A DNA stretch of 36,327 nucleotides. Origin: an uncultured Lachnospiraceae bacterium (GTDB taxonomy: Bacteria > Bacillota_A > Clostridia > Lachnospirales > Lachnospiraceae). The DNA is taken from NCBI GenBank assembly GCA_947564305.1, contig CANOBT010000045.1:1-36327 (forward strand). The letters run 5' to 3'. Made by a program: the position numbers and the translations under genes. Numbering within the stretch: the stretch's first letter is position 1; the number at the start of each line of letters is the position of its first letter. This document shows, piece after piece, positions 25,346-35,668 of the stretch. Below the pieces are notes generated by a model. That model was not told the DNA's origin. It was given only the letters and a program-made list of their open reading frames with translations, and searched no databases.

Positions 25346-27613
25346 TCACCCTTTATAATAATTAATCAGGCATCCTTTTAAAATAATTTCTCTTTCCGCC
25401 TCGGTCATTTCACCAAGTTTCAGTTCAATCTCTTCTAGCTTTTCCTTCACTACATAGGCTTTCACTGTAGTCTGTTTTTCTTCGATGACTTTGCGCACCT
25501 CAGGTACAAACAGATAATCTCCATTCTTAAATGGCAGCGCCTCATGATCCGCTTCGGTCAAAAACGGAAGCATACCCCAGTTGATCAAGTTCGAGCGGTA
25601 ACGTTTGGTTGCATATTCATTTGCAATATTCGCCCATCCGCCCAATACTTTCTGGCAGGAAGCCGCCTGCTCACGTGCGGAACCATCTCCTGGTTTTACG
25701 GCAAAAATAGTGCTTCCCACACCGATATTCCCTTTACCAACCTCCGGATAATCCTTCTGAATCGCAGCCATCACTGGTTTCAACTCTTCCAAGACATCCA
25801 ATGGGCAGGTATTTGCTTCAATCGCTTTTTGTGCCGCCTGAACTTCCTTCGCGCGTCCTACATATGCAGGGTCTTTCCTTGACAATGCAAACTCTGCCAA
25901 TCCCAACGGATTGGAACGGTAGGATGAAGTTTCTCCGGATGGAATCAGCTCATCCGTAGTTGTTACCGGGTCGTGAATCTCAGACACTACCTTCAAAATC
26001 AAATTTTCCGGTAATGCGGACATTGCCGGCCAATCCTTGATATTCGGACCAAACTGGATTTCCACAGATGGATCTGCAACACCCTTGCTGTCAAACACAC
26101 GGTTTGCATAAATACTTTTATCAAAATGATATTTTTGTCCTTTATACTCTACATCCATTGCGGTCGCCGGCGTCAGGAATCCCTGGTTTGCTGCTGTTGC
26201 CGCAATCGAACGCGCATCCATCAGCGCCACAGAGGAAATCTGTCCGTTCTGCAGCTTGGAACCCTCCCTGTTCGGGAAATTCCGTGTAGAATGACGGATA
26301 GACAATGCATTATTTGCCGGAGTATCCCCTGCACCGAAACATGGTCCGCAGAATGCAGTCTTTACAATGGTTCCCGCCGCAATCAAATCTGCCACCGCGC
26401 CATTTTTTACCAGTTCCATATACACCGGTGTGCTGGCCGGATACACGCTGAATGTAAAGGCTTCCGCTCCGATGCTCTTTCCGCGGATAATGTCTGCTGC
26501 CGCACAAATATTTTCAAATCCGCCGCCTGCACATCCGGCAATAATTCCCTGCTCCACATAGAGCTTCCCGTCAACCACTTTGTCCTGAAGCGAATAGTCT
26601 ACCGCACCATCCAGGCTCACCAGGGCTTTCTTCTCTACATCATGAAGGATGTCCATAAGATTGCCATTCAGTTCATCAATAGTATATACATTACTTGGAT
26701 GGAAAGGCATTGCAATCATTGGCTTAATCTCACTTAAATTCACATATACCATACCATCATAATAAGTACATGCACCCGGATTCAGTTCTTTGTAATCCTC
26801 GCTTCTTCCGTGGATTTCATAGAACTCCTGAACCTTCTCGTCTGTAGTCCAGATAGAAGACAAGCAGGTGGTTTCCGTCGTCATCACGTCGATGCCGATA
26901 CGGAAGTCCGCACTCAGTTTCTTCACTCCCGGTCCTACAAATTCCATCACTTTATTATTCACATAGCCATTTGCAAAGGTTGCCCCGATAATCGCTAATG
27001 CAACGTCCTGAGGACCTACACCCTTCATCGGCTCACCGTCCAGATAAATTCCAATCACACCTGGCATCCGAATATCGTAGGTCTTGTTCAAAAGCTGTTT
27101 CACAAGCTCCGGTCCGCCTTCACCCATGGCCATAGTCCCCAATGCACCATAACGGGTATGGCTGTCCGAACCCAAAATCATCTTGCCGCCGCCCGCAAGC
27201 ATCTCCCTCGCATACTGATGGATGACTGCCTGATGAGGCGGCACATACACTCCGCCGTATTTCTTCGCACAAGTCAATCCAAACATATGGTCATCTTCAT
27301 TAATCGTTCCGCCAACAGCACAAAGGGAATTGTGACAGTTCGTCAGCACATAAGGAATCGGAAATTTCTCCAATCCCGATGCACGTGCCGTCTGGATAAT
27401 CCCTACAAATGTGATATCATGAGATGTAAGTTTGTCAAACTTAATCTGCAGGTTCTCCATATTCCCAGATGTATTGTGAGCATTTAAAATGCTATATGCC
27501 ATCGTATTCTTTGCCGCTTCCTCTTTAGAAAGCGGAACCTGTGTACTGCCGGTATCTTCCACAACTTCCGTACCATTCAGCAGATATACTCCATTATCAT
27601 ATAATTTTATCAT
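25346..27613 (-). CDS. Aconitase-family hydratase (4Fe-4S)
   Basis: The 755-aa length and layout fit the aconitase superfamily. The iron-sulfur ligands are C361 in [12 protein letters not shown] and C422/C425 in FCGPCFGAG, with almost the same spacing as in mitochondrial aconitase. The catalytic-region block [11 protein letters not shown] is at 149-159, and the C-terminal swivel domain has [24 protein letters not shown] and [15 protein letters not shown]. Clostridial homologues of this group are usually annotated simply as hydratase or aconitate hydratase. Citrate/isocitrate is the most likely substrate, but a related hydroxy-acid cannot be excluded. AAGGAGCAG precedes the start. The GH42 gene ends 32 bp upstream, so read-through transcription is possible. 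Confidence 0.88.
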   Translation of the reverse strand: MIKLYDNGVYLLNGTEVVEDTGSTQVPLSKEEAAKNTMAYSILNAHNTSGNMENLQIKFDKLTSHDITFVGIIQTARASGLEKFPIPYVLTNCHNSLCAVGGTINEDDHMFGLTCAKKYGGVYVPPHQAVIHQYAREMLAGGGKMILGSDSHTRYGALGTMAMGEGGPELVKQLLNKTYDIRMPGVIGIYLDGEPMKGVGPQDVALAIIGATFANGYVNNKVMEFVGPGVKKLSADFRIGIDVMTTETTCLSSIWTTDEKVQEFYEIHGRSEDYKELNPGACTYYDGMVYVNLSEIKPMIAMPFHPSNVYTIDELNGNLMDILHDVEKKALVSLDGAVDYSLQDKVVDGKLYVEQGIIAGCAGGGFENICAAADIIRGKSIGAEAFTFSVYPASTPVYMELVKNGAVADLIAAGTIVKTAFCGPCFGAGDTPANNALSIRHSTRNFPNREGSKLQNGQISSVALMDARSIAATAANQGFLTPATAMDVEYKGQKYHFDKSIYANRVFDSKGVADPSVEIQFGPNIKDWPAMSALPENLILKVVSEIHDPVTTTDELIPSGETSSYRSNPLGLAEFALSRKDPAYVGRAKEVQAAQKAIEANTCPLDVLEELKPVMAAIQKDYPEVGKGNIGVGSTIFAVKPGDGSAREQAASCQKVLGGWANIANEYATKRYRSNLINWGMLPFLTEADHEALPFKNGDYLFVPEVRKVIEEKQTTVKAYVVKEKLEEIELKLGEMTEAEREIILKGCLINYYKG

Positions 27614-27645
27614 GTACTGCTCCTTTCTTATTATCAGATGTTATT

Positions 27646-29676
27646 TTAACATGGTAAAGTATCATTGTAAAGCGGCACTTCTATAATCCTGACATCATAT
27701 TTTTTCAGTTTTTCTCCCTCTCCCACCAAATCACCGGTAAGCAGATCCTTTTTTCCAACAAATACAGAAGGGAGCAAAAGTTCCTCATCTTTAAAGTTTA
27801 TAACAAAATAAATGTTTTCTGTCTCAGTGGTCCTTCTTGTTACTTCAAGTTCTGTTTCTTCATTGATTACAGGAATAACTCCTGCCTCATCACAGGCCAT
27901 ATTCAAAACTTTCTCAAGTCCCGCTCCTGTAAGCATAGTCCCTATATAATAAGTACTTCCTTTTTCAAAGGTATTTCTGCAGACGGCCGGCGTACCTGCA
28001 TAAAAATCACTTCCATATCCGGCAATTTCTTCCGCGCCTTCCAAATGAATGATATCACACAGAAGTCTGCATTTTTCTTCCGTCCCGTCTTTAAAGACAA
28101 TTTCATTTGACTGCTCCGGGGCCAGGGCATCTATTTCTTCTACCCAGATACCAGACAGTTTACGAAGCGGTCCCGGATAACCTCCAAGATGTACGTTATC
28201 CGATTCATTTACAATACCGCTCATAAATCCTGTTACAAATATCCCGCCTGCTGCCACGTATTTTTCGATATTCTCTGCCAGTCCTTCTTTTACCATATAT
28301 AATACAGGAGCAGCCACCAGGTCATATTTTCCAAAATCAGCATCAACAGAAATCATATCTACAGGTATATTTTTCGAATAGAAATATTCATAATACTGAA
28401 GAATCTGTTCCACATATTTTAAATCTTTATTTGGCCCGCTTGTATATTCCAGTGCCCAGTAATTATCCCAGTCAAAAATAATTCCTGCCTTTGCTTCATT
28501 TTTAGAACCGATGACAGAATCTCCAATACGGTTCAATTCCCTGCCCAAATCTGCAATTTCCCGGAATACCCTCGTCTGATCAGAACCTGCATGTTCAATC
28601 ACTGCACCGTGAAACTTTTCGCACGCTCCGGCTGATCTGCGCAGTTGGAAAAATTGTATCGTATCTGCACCATGAGCAATCGTCTGATAACTCTGCGCCC
28701 GCATCTGACCTGGTTTTTTCAGCGAATTATAAGGCTGCCAGTTCTGTTGGCTGGGAGTCTGTTCCATCAGCATAAAAGGCTCGCCTTTCAATCCCCGCAT
28801 CAGATCATGATTCATAGCCGTCTGACTCCAGGGAGTATCATAGCTGGGATAATTATCCCAGGAAACAATGTCCATCTCCTTTGCCCATTTAAAATAATCG
28901 AGTCCTTTATAGGTTCCCATCAGATTTGTTGTAACCAGGGTATCTTTATCATACTTCCGTATGGTATCCCGCTCCAGTTTGAAATTATTCAGAATGCTTT
29001 CTGAATTGAAGCGGCGGTAATCAATGGAAATTCCTGCAAAAGCTGTGCTGTCTTCCGTTATTCCTTCACTGAGGGCATTTGGCAGTACAATTTCATCCCA
29101 ATCATAGACTGTATGTCCCCAGAATGTCAGATTCCAGGCCTTATTCAGAGCCTCTATTGTATGGTATTTTTTCTTCAGCCATACACGAAATGCCTTTTCA
29201 CAGTTCTCACAGTAACATTCCCCTCCATATTCATTATTGATATGCCAGCAAACGACATTTTCATTTTTTCCATATCTTTCTGCAAGCCTGGCCGCCAGTT
29301 CCTTTATATAATGCTGGTACACCCGGCTGTTAGGACATGCATTATGGCGCTGCCCAAATTTGTGGCGGCGTCCCTCATAATCTGTTCTCGCAACTTCAGG
29401 GTAACGCTTCACCATCCATGCCGGAAGTGCGGCTGTAGATGTCGCAAGCACAATCTGTTTTCCTTCCTTTGTAAGCATTTCTATAATATCATCCAACTCC
29501 CGGAAATCATAAACTTCTTCCGACGGCTGTATCTTTGCCCAGGAAAATACATTGATTGTGGCACTGTTGATTTCTGCCTTATCAAACAATTCCATATCTT
29601 TCTCCCAGATTTCTCTCGGCCATTGCTCCGGGTTATAATCGCCTCCGTATAACATCTTATTAAACTTTGCTTTCAT
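27646..29676 (-). CDS. GH42 beta-galactosidase, intact
   Basis: The 676-aa length is full for GH42. It begins MLYGGDYNPEQWP, the classic start. The acid/base is E149 in HINNEYGGECYC and the nucleophile E305 in FMLMEQTPSQQNW. Four cysteines, C114, C154, C156 and C159, form the structural zinc site of part of the family. The TIM barrel is followed by the trimerisation domain (about 395-600) and a small C-terminal beta domain. There is no signal peptide, so it hydrolyses imported galactosides in the cytoplasm. CGGAGGCATT precedes the ATG. With lacZ broken, this is the only apparently working beta-galactosidase in the window. No regulator or transporter is adjacent. Confidence 0.92.
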   Translation of the reverse strand: MKAKFNKMLYGGDYNPEQWPREIWEKDMELFDKAEINSATINVFSWAKIQPSEEVYDFRELDDIIEMLTKEGKQIVLATSTAALPAWMVKRYPEVARTDYEGRRHKFGQRHNACPNSRVYQHYIKELAARLAERYGKNENVVCWHINNEYGGECYCENCEKAFRVWLKKKYHTIEALNKAWNLTFWGHTVYDWDEIVLPNALSEGITEDSTAFAGISIDYRRFNSESILNNFKLERDTIRKYDKDTLVTTNLMGTYKGLDYFKWAKEMDIVSWDNYPSYDTPWSQTAMNHDLMRGLKGEPFMLMEQTPSQQNWQPYNSLKKPGQMRAQSYQTIAHGADTIQFFQLRRSAGACEKFHGAVIEHAGSDQTRVFREIADLGRELNRIGDSVIGSKNEAKAGIIFDWDNYWALEYTSGPNKDLKYVEQILQYYEYFYSKNIPVDMISVDADFGKYDLVAAPVLYMVKEGLAENIEKYVAAGGIFVTGFMSGIVNESDNVHLGGYPGPLRKLSGIWVEEIDALAPEQSNEIVFKDGTEEKCRLLCDIIHLEGAEEIAGYGSDFYAGTPAVCRNTFEKGSTYYIGTMLTGAGLEKVLNMACDEAGVIPVINEETELEVTRRTTETENIYFVINFKDEELLLPSVFVGKKDLLTGDLVGEGEKLKKYDVRIIEVPLYNDTLPC

Positions 29677-29782
29677 TATAAAATGCCTCCGTATAATTTG
29701 TAATCAATCCGCTTTGTACATGAATTGCATGCTTGCCCATCAATCTTTTTTCATATGGTATTCCACACTATTTTTTCGCCTT

Positions 29783-30271
29783 TTACAGACAGATTGTAAC
29801 CTCTCTTTTTGTCCTCTGATACTGATGATATTTTACCCCCGCTGCATCCATCATACGTTTTGATGCAATCACACTTGGAGTATCCGCATATTTATCGCAG
29901 TCATAGATTACTTCTTTAATTCCACATTGTATGATTGCCTTGGCACATTCATTGCATGGAAATAACGATACATACAGCCGTGCACCTGCCAGGCTTGTAC
30001 CATTATAATTTAAAATTGCATTCAATTCACTGTGAGTTGAATAAATATATTTGGTATCTAATGGGTCATCCCCTTCCCTGGCCCAGGGAAATTCATCATC
30101 TGAACATCCTGTTGGAAATCCATTATATCCCATAGATAAAATTTTATTGTCAGGACTCACTATGCAGCATCCTACCTGTGTACTTGGGTCTTTTGAACGC
30201 ATTCCGGACAGCATGGCAACTCCCATAAAATATTCATCCCATGACAAATAATCTTTTCTTTTTCCAGACAT
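29783..30271 (-). CDS. comEB: Deoxycytidylate (dCMP) deaminase, ComEB type
   Basis: This 162-aa zinc enzyme converts dCMP to dUMP for dTTP synthesis. The zinc and catalytic motifs are THSELNAIL (H80, E82) and LFPCNECAKAII (C106, C109). The N-terminal SWDEYFMGVAMLSGMRSKDPSTQVG and GYNGFPTGCSDDEFPW are characteristic of this enzyme. AAGGAGGAAC lies about 9 bases before the ATG. It starts 32 bp after the Sua5-fusion gene on the same strand, so the two are probably one operon, an arrangement I recall from other Clostridia. The symbol is by family resemblance. Confidence 0.92.
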   Translation of the reverse strand: MSGKRKDYLSWDEYFMGVAMLSGMRSKDPSTQVGCCIVSPDNKILSMGYNGFPTGCSDDEFPWAREGDDPLDTKYIYSTHSELNAILNYNGTSLAGARLYVSLFPCNECAKAIIQCGIKEVIYDCDKYADTPSVIASKRMMDAAGVKYHQYQRTKREVTICL

Positions 30272-30303
30272 TTTCTTCGTTCCTCCTTCTTAATAGTTTA
30301 TTA

Positions 30304-31830
30304 TCATACCGTATTTTTTGTAAATAAATTTAATTCTTTTGACAATCTATCCATTAATTCTGCAATTTTTTCAAGACATTCCCCATAAGCCTGCAGAGAT
30401 TTTCCATAAGGATCTTCTACCTCTGCTGATTCTCCTATAAACTCAGTTAAAGTATAAATATTTCCATTATCTCCATATTCTGAAATAATCTTTTCTTTAT
30501 ATTTTTTTTCAAAAACCAGGAGCAGAATATCTTCCCCTATCTCACTCTCTGATACAGCACAGGCAGTATGATTTTCTAATGTCATATGCATGCTCTTCAT
30601 TACTGCTTCTGCTTTTTGATTGGCAGGTTCCGGAAATAAAACTACCATGCCGCGTGAATCTATCACATACTCCTGATGTAGTTCTTTTTTCCGGAGTATT
30701 TCTGCCGCCATAGGACCTCTGCATGTATCTGTACCGCTGATAAAAACAATCCTGTGGTATTTCTGCTGTTTTACGACAGCAGATGCAGAAATTCTTAAAT
30801 GCCCGGCTGCTTTTTCCAGACGGTTCATGACTGCTCTTCCGATTCCCTGTTGAGAAAATGACTCACTATAAATCTCATCGACTTTCTCCCCGTCAAATTC
30901 CCTCAATATAGCATATAAATTTTTTGCAATTGTTTTTTCATTTTCCCGCGTCCCAATATTTTTAACCACACCATGTGTATAAAAACCTATAGTCTCATTT
31001 GAGGCAATAATTCCCACTTTTTTATCATAATGTTCCGCTTCATATGCTAATTGACGAATCGCAAGTACCTCTTCTCTAATACTTCCTTCCACAATGGCCA
31101 GCTTTGCTTTTGGTGCGTAATGACGATACTTCATACCTGGCGCTTTCGGCGGGACCTTACTTTCTGAGCCTAATATAGTCTGGTCCACACTTACATCTCC
31201 TATCACTTCTTCCAGCATGTCCAATGTAATGGCTCCCGGGCGCAGAATCATTGGCGGAGTTACAGTCATATCTAAAATTGTAGACTCCAGACCTATTTCA
31301 ACACTGCCCCCATCCAGTATCATATCTATTTTCCCATCCAGATCCTGACGGACATGTTCTGCCGTCGTGGGACTGGGACGTCCCGATGTATTGGCGCTTG
31401 GTGCAGATACATAACCGCCGGATGCAAGGATTAATTCCCGGGCAATAAGATCACTGGGCATCCTTACTGCAACAGTATCCAGTCCTCCTGTTGTTCCATA
31501 CGGAACAATCTGACTTTTCTCTAAAATTAAAGTCAATGGACCAGGCCAGAAATGATAAGCCAGTTCGTCAACCTCTGCCGGGATATTTACCGCGATTTCT
31601 TCCAATGCCTGCACATCTGCAATATGTACAATCAATGGATTATCCGACGGTCTTCCCTTTGCCGCATATGTTTTTTTTGCTGCTTCTTCATCCAATGCAT
31701 TTGCACCCAATCCATAAACAGTTTCTGTAGGAAAAGCCACAAGTCCGCCTTTTTTTAAAATTTTTCCGGCTTCCTGCATGATTCTTATATTAATTTTATT
31801 CGCATCTATCTTTTTGATAATCGTCTTCAT
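30304..31830 (-). CDS. Sua5/YwlC threonylcarbamoyl-AMP synthase fused to a phosphatase-like domain
   Basis: Residues 1-345 form a full Sua5 protein: the YrdC domain (GGLVAFPTETVYGLGANA, KGRPSDNPLIVHI, SAPSANTSGRPSPT) and the C-terminal Sua5 domain introduced by PGMKYRHYAPKA. It makes the threonylcarbamoyl group for the t6A modification of ANN-decoding tRNAs. Residues about 358-505 match low-molecular-weight Tyr/Arg phosphatases (YwlE-like). The P-loop reads S365-G-T-D-T-C-R371-G instead of the usual CxxxxxRS, so the Cys nucleophile is Ser. The general acid Asp (D473 in DPYG) remains. The fused domain is therefore probably inactive as a phosphatase, or uses another chemistry. GGGGTGAT precedes the start. 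Confidence 0.9.
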   Translation of the reverse strand: MKTIIKKIDANKINIRIMQEAGKILKKGGLVAFPTETVYGLGANALDEEAAKKTYAAKGRPSDNPLIVHIADVQALEEIAVNIPAEVDELAYHFWPGPLTLILEKSQIVPYGTTGGLDTVAVRMPSDLIARELILASGGYVSAPSANTSGRPSPTTAEHVRQDLDGKIDMILDGGSVEIGLESTILDMTVTPPMILRPGAITLDMLEEVIGDVSVDQTILGSESKVPPKAPGMKYRHYAPKAKLAIVEGSIREEVLAIRQLAYEAEHYDKKVGIIASNETIGFYTHGVVKNIGTRENEKTIAKNLYAILREFDGEKVDEIYSESFSQQGIGRAVMNRLEKAAGHLRISASAVVKQQKYHRIVFISGTDTCRGPMAAEILRKKELHQEYVIDSRGMVVLFPEPANQKAEAVMKSMHMTLENHTACAVSESEIGEDILLLVFEKKYKEKIISEYGDNGNIYTLTEFIGESAEVEDPYGKSLQAYGECLEKIAELMDRLSKELNLFTKNTV

Positions 31831-31892
31831 AGGTTTATCACCCCGTCAAATCAGGAAATTTTTTCTTGTAAAATTTATTATATTATAACACT

Positions 31893-31926
31893 AAAGCCTA
31901 TAAAGTAAAACTACTTTATAGGCTTT
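31893..31926. terminator. Perfect 14-bp hairpin terminator
   Basis: AAAGCCTATAAAGT (31893-31906) pairs fully with ACTTTATAGGCTTT (31913-31926) around AAAACT. It lies between the leftward amidase gene and the Sua5 gene, and should end the amidase transcript. Confidence 0.85.
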
Positions 31927-31966
31927 CTATCTCCACATTCTATTACACAGAAAAACACTGAGAATT

Positions 31967-32773
31967 TCATTCCTCCGATAAAATAAACTCATGAATCCCA
32001 TTTGCAACTGCTGCTGCCATCTTTTGTTGATATTCTTCCGTAATCAACAAATCCGCCTCTTTCTGATTACTTAAAAAACCACACTCCACAATCACTGTGG
32101 GAATCTTCGTCTTTTTTAATAAGTAATATGTATCATTTTCCTTTGCCTGCCTTTTATTATCTGAATCTACATCTAACATCGCTTCCTGTAATATTTTGGC
32201 AGCTTTTTCCCCACTCTTTGAATGAGTATAATAAAAAACCTGTGCTCCATGAATACTTTCCTGTGAATAACTATTTTGATGAATACTTACAGCAATAACT
32301 GGTTTTTTATCATTAATCAATGAAACCCTCGCTTTCAAATCTTCCACTTTTGAATCAGCTACCCCTTCATCATTCTCTCTTGTCATAATAACAGTATATC
32401 CTTGTTTCTTTAGATATTTTTCTACTTTTTTAGCAATAATCAAATTTACATCTTTTTCCAATGCACCGTTGATTCCTATTTTTCCAGGATCGAATCCTCC
32501 GTGTCCTGAATCCAAAACAATTAATAAACCTTCTCCTTTTTCTTTATTCTCTTCCGTACTATTATTTTCCTTATTTTTATTCACTGCACCCGATGTTTCT
32601 TCTGCGCTGTTATCCTGTTCATTTTTCTGTATCATATTCTCCTTTGATTCAGTTTCATTATCTTCCATTTTTTTATCCACCTGTGAATACAATCGTTCCC
32701 CCAAAGTCTGACTTCCGATTACAATACATACTAACATGGCTATCATTAGAATAATTCCAATTTTTTTCCGCAA
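31967..32773 (-). CDS. N-acetylmuramoyl-L-alanine amidase, CwlD-like
   Basis: I prefer the TTG start at 32773, with AAAGGGG 8 bases before it, because the membrane anchor KKIGIILMIAMLVCIVIGS then follows at once; the ATG at 32833 gives an odd 20-residue prefix. A low-complexity Asn/Glu/Lys linker of about 55 residues leads to an Amidase_3 domain. The zinc and catalytic residues are in LDSGHGGFDPG, NGALEKDVNL, VSIHQNS and VIVECGFLSN. It cleaves the amide between MurNAc and L-Ala. CwlD-type enzymes of this size make muramic delta-lactam in the spore cortex, which suggests a spore-former. It lies 70 bp after the GH18 gene, probably co-transcribed. Confidence 0.85.
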   Translation of the reverse strand: MRKKIGIILMIAMLVCIVIGSQTLGERLYSQVDKKMEDNETESKENMIQKNEQDNSAEETSGAVNKNKENNSTEENKEKGEGLLIVLDSGHGGFDPGKIGINGALEKDVNLIIAKKVEKYLKKQGYTVIMTRENDEGVADSKVEDLKARVSLINDKKPVIAVSIHQNSYSQESIHGAQVFYYTHSKSGEKAAKILQEAMLDVDSDNKRQAKENDTYYLLKKTKIPTVIVECGFLSNQKEADLLITEEYQQKMAAAVANGIHEFILSEE

Positions 32774-32843
32774 AAAAACATCCCCTTTCGCATATATTCT
32801 TATATATATGCAAAAAGAGGATGTTTCTTTCACTTTAGGCTCA

Positions 32844-35147
32844 TTAATTTACATACTGAAGTATTACATCCCATACACCGGAATTTTCTGAACCAAGTGA
32901 CCACTCAGCCACCCCTGCCAGATTTTCGCTCTTAATGAGCTTCATCTTTTCTTCCAGAGATTGTACATCTTCCAGCCAGATTTTATAGACTCCGCCATCT
33001 GCTTCCCATTGTGCATAATTTTGCTTCGTCTTATCATCCCATGATGCCTGTACACCATACTGCTCCAATGTCTGACTTGCCTGGTCCATAGTCATAACAG
33101 TACTCGTTACTTTTTTTGAATATGCCGCAGCATCTGTTCCCTGTTCTTCAGCTTTCTCTTCCGCAGTTTTTTCTGTTTCCTGCCAAAGCCTTGTATAAAG
33201 AGGGATTCCTGCTACCAGTTTTTCATGTGGAATATAGTTTAATGCATCTTCTATTCCTTGTTTTACGTATCCATAAGACGCTACCGAACCTGCCTCATAA
33301 GAACCTTCCACATGCTCATCATACCCCATGATCATGATGTAATCAGCCATAATACTTTGTTCTTTTAAATTATAATGTTCATTGTAAGGCTGCGGAACAT
33401 AATTATTTATCGAAAATACAAGTCCGTTCTGTCTGCATTTTACCGATAACTCTCGAACAAATTGAATATAATGCTCTCCACATTCTAAAGAAACCAATTC
33501 AAAATCGAGATTAATTCCATCAATTCCGGCTCTAAGTGCTTCAGCAATTACCTGATTAATCAGATTTTCTCTCTTTGATGTATAACTTAATACATCATAG
33601 GTCTCTTCATAGGAATTGATTCCTCCATGAAAATCTCTTAATACAGCCCATACATCTAATTTCGACTGATGAGCATAATTAACATAATCAGAAGAAGTAA
33701 TTGATGTAAGATTTCCATCTGTATCTTCAATACTGAACCATGTAGGAGCAATCGTAGTCAATCCTTTTGTATTCGCAATCGTTTCCAACATATAGCTATT
33801 AGCATCAGGATTATCTATATTATGCCAGGCCATATTGATTGTTTGATTTACTGACATATTACTATACTCAGGCTCAATGAACTTTCTTGAAGTTGTTTCA
33901 TTTACAGTCTTCCTCAGTGTATTCGTCTTTACATAACCAACAAATCCATCTGTAGTAGCAATTTTTTTCCAATTTCCTTCATCTTCTAATACAACAACTT
34001 TATCAGATTTTTCCACTTTCGTCAGAATTGGGCTTTTTACGCCTCCTTGATAACGGACTTCCGTATTTTTTTTGACAGAGGCTGTCTGGATATCACCCCA
34101 TTCACATGTAATTGACGCTCTATCCGGATTCTCATATACACTAAAATCCAGATTGGTATACTGTTGAATAAATGGAAGTGCAATATATGCTGTCCTGCCC
34201 TCTGTTTTCAGAATTACATAATTCTCACTTTTATTTTCATTTACTTCTGTATATTCTTTATTTCCGACTGCTACTGATACATTTCCATTCGGCAATGTAT
34301 AAAGCATAATGCTTTCATTCGGGTCCCAATAAAATCTTTCATTAATATAATGTCTGACAATAGAATATTCTACATAAGGCTGTCCATCAATTAATTTACC
34401 AACAGGAGAACCGCCTTCTTCATTATTTATTACTTCATTATTGATTATCACTGCAAGATCATTCTCATCTTCCATACCAAAATATTGTTTCAAATCTGCT
34501 TCCTCTTTTGATGGACCGTATTTCCTCCAAAAGATAATTCCTCCTACAACAACTATCAATAATACTACAATCAGAGCCATACGCAGAATTAAATTCCTCC
34601 GCCTTCTTCTGGCACGGCTGTTTCTCCTTGTTCCGCGTGCATTCGGACGCTGCCTGTCTGATCCGCCTTCTGTATCCGTATTCCTTTGTCTGTCCACCCG
34701 ACGCTTTCCTGCATCCCTGACATTTCTTTCTCCAACAGAATTATAATCCTGATTACTATTTATTTTTGAATATCTATTTTTTTGCACATTATCTATTCTG
34801 GAAGGTCTGGCATTTCGCCTGATATCAGAATCCGATGTTCTTGTCCCCTGCGTACTATTCGCTTCAGAATCTCTCATATTCTTCATTCTGGCCCTGCCGG
34901 CATCACGCAGACTGTCAATTTCAAATTTTCTAATATTACGTGCACCATTCTGTCCTGGCATTTTGTTTCTATTACCTATATTTCCAGATGTCCTCATGCT
35001 TTCATCTTCTGTTGTCCCTGTATAACCCATATCTTTTTCTGGTCCAAAATTTCCTGATTTCTGTCTGTAACTCTGATTTTCGCCTTGCTCTATATCAGAC
35101 CATTGATGATTCGTGGTATCAAATCCTGTTCCTTGTCTTTCGTCCAT
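32844..35147 (-). CDS. Membrane-anchored GH18 (YaaH/SleL-like) glycosidase with basic cytoplasmic tail
   Basis: This 767-aa protein starts after AGGAGGTAAGA. Residues 1-186 are hydrophilic and low in order, rich in Arg, Asn, Ser and Gly, ending in an Arg cluster (RRNSRARRRRRN). One membrane helix (187-207) follows, so the tail stays inside and the rest is outside. Residues about 215-345 resemble a copper-amine-oxidase-N-like domain, and 355-412 form an SH3b wall-binding domain (VEKSDKVVVLEDEGNWKKIATTDGFVGYVKT). From 430 on there is a GH18 barrel with the intact catalytic motif DGINLDFE (D543, D548, E550). GH18 proteins of this kind hydrolyse N-acetylglucosaminidic bonds in spore or cell-wall peptidoglycan. 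The neighbouring amidase supports a wall role. Confidence 0.88.
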   Translation of the reverse strand: MDERQGTGFDTTNHQWSDIEQGENQSYRQKSGNFGPEKDMGYTGTTEDESMRTSGNIGNRNKMPGQNGARNIRKFEIDSLRDAGRARMKNMRDSEANSTQGTRTSDSDIRRNARPSRIDNVQKNRYSKINSNQDYNSVGERNVRDAGKRRVDRQRNTDTEGGSDRQRPNARGTRRNSRARRRRRNLILRMALIVVLLIVVVGGIIFWRKYGPSKEEADLKQYFGMEDENDLAVIINNEVINNEEGGSPVGKLIDGQPYVEYSIVRHYINERFYWDPNESIMLYTLPNGNVSVAVGNKEYTEVNENKSENYVILKTEGRTAYIALPFIQQYTNLDFSVYENPDRASITCEWGDIQTASVKKNTEVRYQGGVKSPILTKVEKSDKVVVLEDEGNWKKIATTDGFVGYVKTNTLRKTVNETTSRKFIEPEYSNMSVNQTINMAWHNIDNPDANSYMLETIANTKGLTTIAPTWFSIEDTDGNLTSITSSDYVNYAHQSKLDVWAVLRDFHGGINSYEETYDVLSYTSKRENLINQVIAEALRAGIDGINLDFELVSLECGEHYIQFVRELSVKCRQNGLVFSINNYVPQPYNEHYNLKEQSIMADYIMIMGYDEHVEGSYEAGSVASYGYVKQGIEDALNYIPHEKLVAGIPLYTRLWQETEKTAEEKAEEQGTDAAAYSKKVTSTVMTMDQASQTLEQYGVQASWDDKTKQNYAQWEADGGVYKIWLEDVQSLEEKMKLIKSENLAGVAEWSLGSENSGVWDVILQYVN

Positions 35148-35303
35148 TCTTACCTCCTGTCCGGACTTTTTATATAAAGAAATTTTCTGAAATTTTGATT
35201 CTTAACACAAATTTCTTATTCTATATTCTTTTTCGAACAAAATCCGCTTCATTAAACATATCTTTTCGTATGCTCATTAGATATATTTTATATATACGTG
35301 AAC

Positions 35304-35309
35304 ATTATA
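35304..35309 (-). promoter_or_regulatory. Extended -10 promoter upstream of the GH18 gene
   Basis: On the - strand TGG-TATAAT forms an extended -10 about 155 bases before the GH18 start. No good -35 hexamer was seen. Confidence 0.4.
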
Positions 35310-35404
35310 CCACATTTTTTTCTTTCGTCATCAGAATTTTAGGAAATCACAAAAAAAACATCAGAATTTTATACTTTTATACATCTTATATTTATATACA
35401 GATT

Positions 35405-35668
35405 TTAATGGTTAGATAAAGGGGTTATCACTGGTTTTCTCTTACTTTCTTTTTTTCTATTAATATTGATAAATGAAAGTGATTCTATATGTCCTTCCTT
35501 ATCCAGTTCATAGTCTCTCATATAACTGCCTGTTTCCCGTACCATATGCGCTTTTACAACCTGCATCGGACTTGCATAACTTCCATCAATAAGAATACAA
35601 ACTCCATTTTTCTCAAAGTCTTCTAATTCCGTATATAGTTTTTCATATGATATTTTTTTCTTCCTCAT
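35405..35668 (-). CDS. Small protein of unknown function
   Basis: The ATG at 35668 has AGAGGAG about 8 bases upstream and gives 87 aa, starting MRKKKISYEKLYTELEDFEKNG. The frame upstream to 35713 lacks such a site. The central part, VCILIDGSYASPMQVVKAHMVRETGSYMRDY, looks globular, and the tail is Lys/Arg-rich. I do not recognise a family. It is leftward like the GH18 and amidase genes but 257 bp before GH18, with a promoter in between, so it is probably separate. Confidence 0.5.
   Translation of the reverse strand: MRKKKISYEKLYTELEDFEKNGVCILIDGSYASPMQVVKAHMVRETGSYMRDYELDKEGHIESLSFININRKKESKRKPVITPLSNH

Noticed and set aside
26126..26737. 203-aa rightward frame within the hydratase gene
   Set aside because: It is antisense to the conserved iron-sulfur region of the aconitase-family gene; no start signal.
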